The notes beneath the pieces were generated by a model, which was given only the letters and a program-made list of their open reading frames with translations, was not told where the DNA came from and did not search any database. A program made the translations under genes and the position numbers. Source: Blattamonas nauphoetae (taxonomy: Eukaryota > Preaxostyla > Oxymonadida). From it: DNA of 64,000 bases. Location: positions 296,227-360,226 of the forward strand of contig JARBJD010000040.1 in NCBI GenBank assembly GCA_033064195.1. Reading direction: 5' to 3'. Below are positions 22,282 to 32,600 of this stretch, one piece after another (within the stretch, counting starts at the first letter, position 1; every line of letters begins with the position of its first letter).

Positions 22282-23665
22282 GTCCCCTCATCAGGCCGTA
22301 CATGTTCATCAGGCCGGACAACAACCATTTCTTGCTGAGTTGTATTTTCTTCATTTCATTACTCGAGTTATTGCTCTTGTGTGCCTTTTTTGTTGATTTT
22401 CCAGGATCAATGGGTGCAAGTTCAAATCAAATACTTCATACACAAATATGGACGATCTCAAAGTTGCTTGGATGTATCACCATTGAGTTTCAAGACATTT
22501 TTCCCCACTAATTCGACTGATAGTTGTTTGTATGTCTGAAATTTAGCTCTCCATTCATCTTCTCATTTGTTGACAATTTTACCTTGAATATGCCCCTTAT
22601 CATCATTTTTTTCTCATCATTTATGCTTTTTTGATCGAATCTTGATTTCTAGACGATCCATCAATATGCAACAGATTATTTCCACCCATCTTCTCGCGAC
22701 CCAACTTTCACACCTCATCCTGTCACTGATCAAACCCCTCCCCGACATTGTTCGAAGTTAATTGACCACACGCCGACGCAACCATCTTCCCCTCACTCGT
22801 GGGTGCACAGCTTGGACGTCCAAAACGTCGAGTTGCATGTGCTACGGGTTCGATGGCTATGCGGAAGGACTCAGCTCAAAGGCAGTTGAAGAGAAGATAC
22901 TGTTGATTCTGACGATGCTGACCAAGGTGGAACGATATTGAAATTCGAAATCGATCAGAACTTCGAAGGGTGGAACACCGGACACGCGACAAACACGCAT
23001 TCCCTTGCGACTCGACCCGATCACCCTCAAATCGAACTTCAGCTGGCATTCGGCATCTGACTACGGACAACACGTTCTCTCTCTGCGGGGGAATGGACAG
23101 CGTGACGAATGCTGGCCACTTGATCAAGATATCCGTCGATCCCCATCCCAACATGCACTCTCCTCTCCGACTCATCGACCGTGTTCCCACGCCTGCGTCA
23201 ACTTTCGCGATATTTTTGCATGAGGACGATTCTGGGTGTTGGGCCGAATGAACGACGACAAGCTGCTCTTGAACGACATCCATTCCTCTCTACCGACTAG
23301 AACTTCATCTTTACCACACTCCTCTTCGTGTCCAGCAACATTCTTCCCTCAAAACACAGACGATGTCAAACCTTGGACAGAAGTCGTAAAGGGTCGTTTT
23401 CAGTTTTTTTACCAATTTTACGCCTTCTTTCGGTTAATATCTTTCCCAGAGTTTCATTTCAAGATTGTTTAGTTGGTTTCAATCTCAGAAATATCGCAAA
23501 TAAGAATGGTTGATTTGAGAAAAAATGAATGGATTGATCGATCTGAACATGTTCATGGCAATAGAAAATTGTGTATTCAATAACTGCATCGTCACACATG
23601 TGATACGACGGTGCTTCTCTAGCCTTGGTCCTACTTGATGAACAAGTCCGGCTTGGTCGGGCAAC
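22282..23665. mobile_element. 1.39-kb TA-flanked DNA element, copy 2
   Basis: This is the second copy of the element at 16809-18193 in the same orientation, 5,473 bp downstream. TA dinucleotides flank it at 22280-22281 and 23666-23667. It is one G shorter in the G-run near 23084-23089. It ends about 70 bp past the stop codon of the RBR ligase gene, so that gene's 3' untranslated region or terminator may lie in the element. Confidence 0.88.
22876..23283 (-). CDS. 135-residue ORF inside element copy 2
   Basis: The ATG at 23283 opens a frame of 135 codons, Arg/Ser-rich, with no recognised domain. In copy 1 the same frame is split by the single extra G near 17611-17616. Because the two copies otherwise match, there is no evidence of selection on the frame, and it may be chance. 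Confidence 0.2.
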   Translation of the reverse strand: MDVVQEQLVVVHSAQHPESSSCKNIAKVDAGVGTRSMSRRGECMLGWGSTDILIKWPAFVTLSIPPQRENVLSVVRCRMPAEVRFEGDRVESQGNACLSRVRCSTLRSSDRFRISISFHLGQHRQNQQYLLFNCL

Positions 23666-23734
23666 TATAAATCTTCATCGTGAAGATGAGTGATTCAAAA
23701 CAAGACAACTGTGAAAAAGAAGTTTGTGCAAGTT

Positions 23735-25162
23735 TTAAAGAGCATTCGCCGGATTGTCAAACTCAATGGCAGCGTACTCCGGATTGTCCAAACGCCATTT
23801 CTGTTCCGCTGCCAATCCCGCTGCTTTGGCCCGTTTCTGTCCTTCGAGTTCGTTGTTCGCATAACCGCCTGGGCATGTCACTCCAGGTGTCTGCCAGTGG
23901 ATGTGTGGGTCTTGTCTTCCTGTCGACGCTCCGCAATGATAACACATACCATTCCCACACGACCCACAGACAACCGCATTGCATCCTTCCTGCTTGTCAA
24001 TCGGAACTCGGCAGGCAGGACAGTTTCGGATGCGAGCAGTGTCCATTGCGAGTGTCACTGCCTTCATCAGCGACACCAGCTTGTTCCCAGCACGCATCCC
24101 CGCACAGTCTGTCGTCGGATGATACAGCCCGCCGCACAACGTGCACGTCACGCGGGAGCACGTGGGGCCTTTGCAGATGAACAAAAAGCTGCCCTTCTTC
24201 ATCTCCCCGCGGTAGTCGCAGAACGGACACTCCGACAGACCAGCCGGTTCCTGCCCCCGCGCGTTTTGCCGCTCGTACTTCTCCAACAGCATCTGTGAGT
24301 CGGCTGCGGACAGGTGCTCTTCGATCAGCTCGCGGGAGTACGTGTGCGAGCAGTTTGGATCTCCAACACACGTTAGGTTCACCACTGGCTTCGAGGCTCG
24401 CGTGGAAAGCTCAAACGAGATGCAATTGAAGCAGACTCTGTGATTCTCGGCACACGTGAACAGCTCCGATTCCAAATAAGGGTCGTAGCAGATGTCGCAG
24501 GTGGGAATCTCAATTCCGTTCTGTTCCATCTCATACAGCTCGCTTGCTCGGCGGATTCGTTTCCGCTGCTCGATCAGCATTTTTTCGCGTTTTTTCTTGC
24601 AGTATTCAACATCTTCCAGGAATGTCTGGTCGAACGATAGAGGAGGAGGCGCTGGTTCTCGCGACTTCTCCAGTTTCAGAATCATTTCCCCATCAATATT
24701 CGCATAATACGGTTTTTCCATTTTGACCTTCGTCCAGAGAAACATAAGCGTATCATAGAGTTGAAACTTGGAAGCTTTGAGGATCTTCTTCATTTCGATT
24801 GCGGGGAGAGATCGGTGGTACATCATCGCCACAAACTCCGTGTTCTCCCGGTAGAGTGGTGTCACCCGGTCATGTTGTGGCGGACTGTCTTGGTTGTTTC
24901 GTAAAGACTGATATTTGTTGCTGCGAGGGTAGTTTCCTTCCTTCTCCGCCAAAAAGCGTGTCAATTCTGAAATCGTTTGTGGATTGTTGGGATTGGAGAG
25001 AAAATCCTGGCAGAATTGTCGGTCCACTCCAGGAAAGACGGTTTCAAGATCGTCGAGATCTTTCTCCAGACGGGTCTGAGTAGTGTCAGGCTTGGTGTCA
25101 AACAGTTGCGGAAAGCAATACAGTAGGAGGGGATCAGTAACTTTGAGCTCCTGAGCTAACAT
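23735..25162 (-). CDS. RBR (RING-IBR-RING) E3 ubiquitin ligase, RNF216/TRIAD3-like
   Basis: 475 residues from the ATG at 25162. The N-terminal half is helical. From about residue 225 there is a RING1 (CDICYDPY, then HRVCFNC and a CVGDPNC knuckle), an IBR zinc cluster (CPFC, CKGPTCSRVTCTLC, YHPTTDC) and a RING2 (CPACRVPIDKQEGCNAVVC, then CYHC). The second Cys pair and the EGCNAVVC motif match the RING2 in which a catalytic Cys accepts ubiquitin before passing it on. The spacing and the IBR-adjacent helix (MDTARIRNCPACR) recall human RNF216. It should act in the cytosol with an E2. No intron is needed. Its 3' end abuts a transposon copy. Confidence 0.9.
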   Translation of the reverse strand: MLAQELKVTDPLLLYCFPQLFDTKPDTTQTRLEKDLDDLETVFPGVDRQFCQDFLSNPNNPQTISELTRFLAEKEGNYPRSNKYQSLRNNQDSPPQHDRVTPLYRENTEFVAMMYHRSLPAIEMKKILKASKFQLYDTLMFLWTKVKMEKPYYANIDGEMILKLEKSREPAPPPLSFDQTFLEDVEYCKKKREKMLIEQRKRIRRASELYEMEQNGIEIPTCDICYDPYLESELFTCAENHRVCFNCISFELSTRASKPVVNLTCVGDPNCSHTYSRELIEEHLSAADSQMLLEKYERQNARGQEPAGLSECPFCDYRGEMKKGSFLFICKGPTCSRVTCTLCGGLYHPTTDCAGMRAGNKLVSLMKAVTLAMDTARIRNCPACRVPIDKQEGCNAVVCGSCGNGMCYHCGASTGRQDPHIHWQTPGVTCPGGYANNELEGQKRAKAAGLAAEQKWRLDNPEYAAIEFDNPANAL

Positions 25163-25299
25163 GAGATGGGTGAGAATGATGATAAAAATTTGTTTTGGGT
25201 GGGATCCTTGGTTGATCCATCATACTGAAACGAACGTACACGTGCTTGACGAAATGTGATGTGACGACATTGACTCTATGAACAACATAAGAGTCTCTG

Positions 25300-26310
25300 T
25301 TAATAGATGAATGAATTGACTCCTAAACGAACAGAAAATCCCATTGATCTCTCAGCTGCTTCAAAACTCGATTCCCATTCTCGATGACGACTTTGGTCCA
25401 GCTCATCTCCGAATCCTTCTCCGTCCAAGTCACACAACACTGCATCGACCAAGACCCGTGTGTCTTTCTCCGTGGAGGACATCCAGAGACCCAAGCAGTC
25501 GTCCACTTCGAAGAATACGTTGTCGACACTGTTGCTGTTCTCCAGACAATCAAGATGCCATGTCAGGAGGAGCGAGACAGGCAGAGACGATAGCATATCT
25601 GTTGGTTTTTTGGAGTACAACGAGAGGTTCACCATTTCAATCAAAAAAGAAGTGAGGTAGAAATGATCAGGACTCCTCTTGAACGAAAATCGGTTCGAGA
25701 ACAGAGCACGCCAAAACGGTTGCAATGGACGAATCAAATCTGTGACCAGTGTCTGTATGATGTCCTCCTTCGACATCGTTTCAGTTCCATCTTGTGATGG
25801 TGTGAGTGCGTATTCCCCAGCCTTCAAACATTGATAAATAGTGCGAAGGAAGAAGAATGATTGTTCGGGCGAGAAATGATCTCGTTTTTCCTGAAACTCC
25901 ACAGGGAGGCGACTAAAGAAGTTTGACCTGGTGAAGACGAAGACGTCGAAAGGTTGTGTGTATTCCAAAGTGTTTCTAAAGAAGTGAAGTGTGGCATTTT
26001 CCAGTCGAGGATCATTTGATGTCAAAAGCACCAAGAGGGGTTCAGGTGTGCAGATTGATCGATGAAGAAAATGCGAATAGTATCCTGTGCCCCAGTTAAT
26101 GGGAGCAATTGATTCAAGGAATCTCACCGCATCATCCGTTTCTGGAACACTCAGTGTATGGCCTGACTGGATGAAATCGATCAATGGGAAGAATGAGTCT
26201 TCAGCGTCGCGTATGTCACGATCAGAATGCGACATAATATGGAATGTCAAGCGGGGAGCAACATCACTGCTTGTTCCTGCACCTGGTGATTGATTCACAG
26301 TTTGATTCAT
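25300..26310 (-). CDS. Armadillo-like helical protein, function unknown
   Basis: 336 residues from the ATG at 26310. The N-terminus is polar; from about residue 40 the sequence is alternating amphipathic helices (FFPLIDFIQSGHTL, ATLHFFRNTLEYTQ, FFFLRTIYQCLKAG), as in the other armadillo-like proteins of this window. There is no catalytic motif, signal peptide or membrane segment. A scaffold role is only inference. It is transcribed in the same direction as the RBR ligase downstream, with 137 bp between them. Confidence 0.6.
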   Translation of the reverse strand: MNQTVNQSPGAGTSSDVAPRLTFHIMSHSDRDIRDAEDSFFPLIDFIQSGHTLSVPETDDAVRFLESIAPINWGTGYYSHFLHRSICTPEPLLVLLTSNDPRLENATLHFFRNTLEYTQPFDVFVFTRSNFFSRLPVEFQEKRDHFSPEQSFFFLRTIYQCLKAGEYALTPSQDGTETMSKEDIIQTLVTDLIRPLQPFWRALFSNRFSFKRSPDHFYLTSFLIEMVNLSLYSKKPTDMLSSLPVSLLLTWHLDCLENSNSVDNVFFEVDDCLGLWMSSTEKDTRVLVDAVLCDLDGEGFGDELDQSRHREWESSFEAAERSMGFSVRLGVNSFIY

Positions 26311-26708
26311 GTGTATGGGAAGGTCGATAAATAAAAAATATGGCCACCGTGATCAATTATGACTTTTTTCACTAACGATTGAATCCCCATCAAGACCAGT
26401 ATCCTAAAATGTCATGTCTCGATCATTTTGGGATGTATTCGACAAACTGACTCTTGTAGCACAGAGTTTTGCTGATTCTCGAAAACGACAAAATCGACAT
26501 TCTCCATCGTCTGCTGTTTCTCGTCTCTGTTATTTTTGCAGCTTGTTTCAACAAACAGTATTCAACAACAACTGAATCACCTTGAGGAGTTCCTAGAAGG
26601 TGAAACTGGAGAAACATGGGATCATTTAATCAACTTCTTTCAATTCATTCGCTGAACTTGATTGATTGTACAATGGCCTTTATTTCCAACTTGAATAGTC
26701 TCTTCTCA
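26311..26708. other. Intergenic region
   Basis: AT-rich in its first part; no convincing frame, repeat or RNA was seen. Confidence 0.4.
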
Positions 26709-27160
26709 TCAACGCAACTCGCCCTCAATTCTGAATGAGTTCAGTCCCATGCAAAGCGAGTCCAGCGATCTCAGAACTTCAAGTCCATTTCCACTTCCAA
26801 TCCCATCTGGTGATGAAACAACCATCGTGGTTTGTTTGCACAGCCCTTCCACAACTCCGCTGTTCAGAACTCCTTCCACATCTCCTCCCGACATCGACAC
26901 ACGGCACAGATGCCTGACACACCAAACAACCAACAATCAAGAAAACAGAAAAGAAGAAGAGAACAAGAAAGAGAAAGGAAGAGATGAGAAGAAGAGAAGA
27001 CACACCCAACCACTCGCGATGCACTTTCCACAACTTTCGATGACGATTTCTGAACAAGAACAGAAACATCAACACAAGTACAAGGAGAAAAAGAAAAAAA
27101 GGAAAGAGTGAGGAGAAAGGAGAAGAGACACACAGAGACGAGATTCACACGAGCTGGAAG
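26709..27160 (-). pseudogene. Partial duplicate of the 5' part of the neighbouring SPRY-like gene
   Basis: Minus-strand sequence at 26709-26936 encodes HLCRVSMSGGDVEGVLNSG and on to LDSLCMGLNSF, closely matching the start of the gene at 27267-28493, then stops. The preceding block up to about 27160, including the short open segment KSSSKVVESASRVV and its intron-like surroundings, also matches 28560-28740. The SPRY-like half is missing. It is a truncated tandem copy about 1.6 kb downstream of the parent segment. Confidence 0.7.
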
Positions 27161-27266
27161 AAACCTTTTGCCCATGACTGCAGAAATCCCTTTTCGTTCC
27201 GATCCCGTCATATTTTCGAAATGTCGATGGCATTGTCGAGATCATCGCTGAGATGGATATTGAATC

Positions 27267-28493
27267 TCACATCTGAACAGGAATCGTTCCTCCAACCAGC
27301 AGTGCCTCTTTCACAACTTCCACCGACTCGATTGTCACTGAATTGTTTTGTACGTACATGAAAACAACGAATCGGAAGGGAACAGGGATGTTTGTGAAGA
27401 ACGCTGGCTGTGTCTGTCCATCTTGCGACATTCGAACAGTTCTCCTTCCTTTGCGTCCATCTGCCTCGATCACCACTCGCTGTCCAGCTGCTCCAGCTGC
27501 ACATGCGTGAAATTGATTTGTGTAGGTTGAGTTCAGCCTTGTCCCACGATTTATCGAACACAGATCCCAACCTCCTGCTCCTCCCTTCAGATCAATTAAC
27601 GAAGTTGCCTGTGCATTGGCTGCGAGTACTGAAGAGATGATGCCAACATTAAAATGCGATTGAAGGTCGAAATAGCTTTGTGGGTCACCTCCAACGATCA
27701 GCGAGAGGCGAGCAACAACATCGCCGAATTCAAAAGAGACGAGACACCCACCGCCATCGTATTGTTTGGTGAATGTGTTTCCGGCGAGGCCATAATTTTC
27801 AGGATGGAAGAATTCGATGGCCGCGGCACCCATTTTGCTTTGTCGTTTCCTTCCAGCTTCCTCCATTTCCTGTCGTTCTCGACCTTCTTTGATGAACTGT
27901 TGGTTTTGTCTTCTTTCATTTTGAAGTTCTGTGAGCAGTCGCGAGATAGATTCTCTCTCTTCTCTCAGGATTGCCCTCTCGTTCCTGCTCTCCATCTCTC
28001 GTCGTTTCTCGTTTTCTTCCATTTCTAGTCGAAGTCGCCCAATGTCGATTCCGATCATTCCATCCTTCTTCTCTCTTCGACCCCCAAACGATTCAGGGAA
28101 GTGTCGGATCAGCATCCCTCCAATCTTCTCAGAAATCTCTCTTCTTCCTTCGTCTTCCCCTCTCTCCTCTTCTTTCCCAATCTCCACAATCATCTCGCGA
28201 AGTGTCCATTCAATCTCCGACAGTGCTACTCGGCTCCGATTCACAACTGAAAATCGATTTTCTGATTCTTCCTTCTTCCCTTCGTTCTTCTTCGTTTCGG
28301 TCGTCTTCTTCGATTGTTCTTCATTTCGCAAGAACGACTTCAGTCCCATGCAAAGCGAGTCCAGTGATTTCAGAACTGAAAGTCCATGTCCACTTCCAAT
28401 CCCATCTCCACACGAAACAATCATTGAGCTTTGTTTGCACAGCCCTTCCACAACTCCACTGTTCAGAACTCCTTCCACATCTCCTCCCGACAT
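27267..28493 (-). CDS. Coiled-coil / SPRY-like domain protein
   Basis: 408 residues from the ATG at 28493 (MSGGDVEGVLNSGVVEGLC); the longer frame back to 28535 has no ATG start. The N-terminal helical part carries LKSLDSLCMGLKSF; a long charged coiled coil spans about residues 100-235 (IDIGRLRLEMEENEKRREME, LREERESISRLLTELQNER). The C-terminal SPRY-like domain (about 250-405) has GNTFTKQ, GDVVARLSL, FNVGIIS, GQRVVIEADGRKGRR and FFTNIPVPFRFVV. It parallels the plus-strand gene at 15583-16719. Open segments upstream at 28600-28630, about 28730-28840 and about 28900-29040 (NNDIHKLSEEVMSSGLMEEF) are probably further exons, but the joins are not resolved. Confidence 0.72.
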   Translation of the reverse strand: MSGGDVEGVLNSGVVEGLCKQSSMIVSCGDGIGSGHGLSVLKSLDSLCMGLKSFLRNEEQSKKTTETKKNEGKKEESENRFSVVNRSRVALSEIEWTLREMIVEIGKEEERGEDEGRREISEKIGGMLIRHFPESFGGRREKKDGMIGIDIGRLRLEMEENEKRREMESRNERAILREERESISRLLTELQNERRQNQQFIKEGRERQEMEEAGRKRQSKMGAAAIEFFHPENYGLAGNTFTKQYDGGGCLVSFEFGDVVARLSLIVGGDPQSYFDLQSHFNVGIISSVLAANAQATSLIDLKGGAGGWDLCSINRGTRLNSTYTNQFHACAAGAAGQRVVIEADGRKGRRTVRMSQDGQTQPAFFTNIPVPFRFVVFMYVQNNSVTIESVEVVKEALLVGGTIPVQM

Positions 28494-29079
28494 CGACACA
28501 CGGCACAGATGCCTGACACACCAACCAATCAACAATCAAGAAAAGAAGAAGAGAAAATAAAAAGAAAGGAAGTCATGAAAAGAAGAAAAGACACACCCAA
28601 CTACTCGCGATGCACTTTCCACAACTTTCGATGACGATTTCTGAACATCAACAGAAACACAAACAGATGCACAAGGAGAAAAAGAAAAAAAGGAAAGAGT
28701 GAAGAGAAGGAAGAAGAGGCACACAGAGACGAGATTCACGAGTGATGGAAGAAGACTGCTCACTCCAACACGAAAAGGCAGACTCGCTCCACTCACAACA
28801 ATCGACACAATTCCAGAAACAGACACCTGAACACCAAACATCATTCAGCAACAGAAGATGTGAAGAGGTCAAGACAATCACGAAGAAGATGACGAGGAAG
28901 ATGAAGAAACGAACAAAAGACAGACGAAGAGCTCCTCTGAACAGGGACTCGCCAATGTTGAGCAGAACTCTTCCATCAATCCCGATGACATCACTTCTTC
29001 ACTCAGTTTGTGAATATCGTTGTTCTCTGAACAGAGAATCACACAAACACGATCAGAAGAGAAACGAACGAACGACAAG

Positions 29080-29677
29080 CAATATGACGATAAGAAAGAA
29101 ATATCAACAAGAACACAACAACAATGAACAACAGAAGGATGACCACACCCGACAAGAAGAGAGAATAGACCACAAGCGCCGTTTTCTGTTTCGACGATTT
29201 ATCACCATCTCTGTATTTCTGCAGACAATCTGCTATCAGTGGACCCTACACATGAAAATGATAGGATGATGAGATTTGAAAGGGAAAATCAGGAAATTAG
29301 TGTTCGGAAAATTACAAAAATGATGAACGAGATTCGGTGTGAGTTAATCAGTGAATGAAGGACAGGGTGCCAAGAAAAGGGATCACACCAGTTCTCGTTC
29401 TGTTCTCGCACGAGGATTTGCTCTGTCGATTGGATTCAATGTCGGTTCAGCTGTCATCACAATTTTTGAATAAACTGTTTTGGGAGGGATCGATTTTCAC
29501 TAGTTTTTTCGCGAGAATAATGGGTAAGTTGATAAGGGACGTCGAAGGTGAAGGCTATCATATGCTAGAATGCAGATTTTTTTCGTGTTGATAATCGTTC
29601 TTAAGAGTTCTCTTATTCTTTTCCGAAATGAAACACACTATGGTCGTGATCTACTTGAAACTTTGTATATTGCAGAA
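29080..29677. other. Intergenic region between the SPRY-like gene and surface gene E
   Basis: No confident gene. The last 108 bp before 29678 are in frame with gene E from an ATG at 29570, which is an alternative start with its own hydrophobic stretch. A TTGCAG just before 29678 could instead be an intron acceptor. Confidence 0.35.
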
Positions 29678-32600
29678 ATGGCGTTCTTATCATGGATGAT
29701 ATCGTTCTTTGTCATCTCTTATGCTCTTATGACGTCTCAAGGTCGTCTATTATCACCTCTTCCGTCGCTTCATCACATAACCACAAGAACAGTTCCATTC
29801 TCCACTCGTGTGAAAAACAGTTGGAAATTGGAAGCAATATCATATCAATCCAATGATTTCTATATCGAGAATGACAATTTCTCGTTCATTGGTGAAAATG
29901 GCACATCAATAGTCCATTCAACCAAATTGCCTCAATCCAAACAAGATATTGCTGCGCAAAATGTGAAGCTGGACCATTCCAGTTTTTCTATGTTCTCTTT
30001 GAAAAACTCTACCCTTGTTTTGAGGTTTATTGCACTCCACGTCACTCCAACAAAAGATGCTACCAATCTTGAAATTTCCAGTTCTCATACTGACCCTCCT
30101 CTGTATTGCGCAAATCTTCACAGCTCTGTTCTGAACCTCCAACAATGTTCACTCGTTCTTTCCACGCAAGATTCGCCTTTCTCCATCGATCCATCGCCAA
30201 CAGATCAAACCGCGCCCACCGCAATCTCACTGATCTCCTGCCACGTTCATCATATCCACAATCATCTCACATCATTTTGCAGCTTCGATAATACCGACCA
30301 TCTGGCCTTATATGCTGGGAAATCAGCCCTCGCCACAGCGTCATTCACCGTCATCGGTCTCTCGATTTCGTCCGTTCTCCTGCACACCACATCTGGCCTT
30401 TCGTTTTCTCTGCGCCAAAATGTTCATTCTCCATCACAGTCTCTTTCGACGCAAATCAGCAATTCGCACTTTTCAAACATCACTTCGATGTCACCCTCTT
30501 TCCAGCAGCGGAGGGATCTCAAACAGATTATGTACGGTTGCAATATCAGTGAGACTCAAAACTACCTCTACGGCGGCATCTTAATGGATTTTAATTATGG
30601 CTCAGGGCTCCACTATGTGAACAACTCTCACACGGACAACTCCAGCTCTCCCCATATCCAACCCAACTACAACACCAGATTTACATACAAAGACCTCGAG
30701 TATGATGGCACACTGAAGCGCTATTATTGGTGGAAGTACACAGAGCAATATCCAGCTGGTCCCGAAATCGATTACGAAACAGCTGAACAATCCGACTATA
30801 TCCATTTTGCACGCTGTACATGGCGTAATATCGAATACTCTTCAATGACCAATACTCATGGTGGTGTTATCGGGATCTGGAACGCGGAATGCGACGTTCT
30901 CATCGAAAAATGCGTCTTTGATACTGTCCACATTGTGATAGATACAGAAAACGACCTAGAAGCATGGAGTGCTTGCATCGGGTTTATGTATTACAAAATG
31001 TATTCTCCGTGTTCTCTTACCATCAAGAACAACCAGTTCACTAATTGTCTTGCTGAAACCACAGGTGCCGTTGGGAACTTCCAATATTGCCCCTACTTCG
31101 TGTTTTCTGGCAATTTGGTGAGTGACTGTGCTTCTTTCGAAAGCAACTCTGTGATCTCGCTTGTCGATACGCTCGTCATGATCATCTCCAATACGATCTT
31201 CGAAAACAATCAAGGGATCGCAGCGAATAGCATCGTGATGTTTAACAAATATTACTACGAAGCAGATGAATATACCTTTGAGCCCCTCACCCTTCATATC
31301 GATTCGTGCCAGTTCATCGGAGGCAAAAACAATTTCGATATCAACGTCGAATGCCTTTGGACTCCTGGGTCCCCGCGATTTACAAATTGCTTTACAACAA
31401 ACGATATCGCTATTGGATTCGAGAATAATGACGATCCTGAATGGGTTATGTCAGCAGAATTCGGGCCTAACATTCGAAGCATCGATGCAACAACTCTGAC
31501 GCGCGACCCCTCCCAAGTTGTCCTTCGAATCTCTGGACTCATCCCATCAACATCTCTGGTTCACCGATTCGTGTTTTCATCCCCAGAATTCAGTGATGTC
31601 AGTGTGGATATCCAAATCACTTCAAGCTCCATCATTCACATTCTCAACGACACCGACAAACTCAAGTTCACTCCAAACACCGAATATGCTCTCAAGTCTG
31701 TCACTCCTCTCAATCTGGACTCCTCCGGAGAGCCAGCATGGTTCTGGCGTCTTGGTCCATACGATCCAATTTCCGAAAATGACATTCCAGCTCGCTTTCT
31801 CTTTCCAGAACCTCCGAACCCAGTTGTATCAGAAGTCAGACTGGAAAAAGCCTCAGTGATCAACGACCTCTTCAAATTCGTTGTTGTTGGAAAGCACTTC
31901 CGAGTGGGGTGGGAAGGACATCTCGCAATCCAAGATGTGGGTGACGTTGCCATCACCACAGTCTCTCTCACAGAAGCTGTCAGTTCAGATTTTGGGATCA
32001 GCGAGAGCAGTAATCTCAAACCCAACAAAGAATACCTTGTGACAGGTGTTGTGTTCGGAGAAAGTCGATTGGAGACTGATTTCACACCGACCCAGCTCAC
32101 AACCCCAGCGACACCAACCACAACCACTTTCCTGACGACCCACAATGGCTCCAAAGACACAACAGCCTGCGGCCAGTCCAGCGCTCCATGCAACTCCATT
32201 GCAGTTGCCTATACATCCGCCACATCACAACACGAAACTGTCGACCGTGTCATTTTAAAAGTGATCACACAAACAACAATCGGCGAGCAGTTCTCGCTCG
32301 GATCAGGAACCTTGTTCGTCAAGTCCGCCAATGGAGCTCCTCCCAAAGTCACTTTTGGTGATGTCCTCTCAAACAGTCCCGGAAGCTCGTCGAACGGCCC
32401 ATCAACAGGAGTGATCACGCTGTCAGGGGGGACTCTGTGCCTTATTCATCTCACTCTTGCGTTTCCATCGTTGGATGTGGTGTCAGGTGATTCGCAAATC
32501 TCATGCATCATCGGAACAGGATTGTTCGAAGCTGATAAAGTCACGATTAAAGAGGAATCTGCGTCTTGGGGCGTTGGAGTGTCACTTGTCGGGCTATCAG

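Noticed and set aside
22876-23283. The 135-codon frame as the transposase of the 1.39-kb element
   Set aside because: No DDE-like spacing, no helix-turn-helix, Arg/Ser-rich composition, and a single-base indel breaks it in the otherwise nearly identical other copy.
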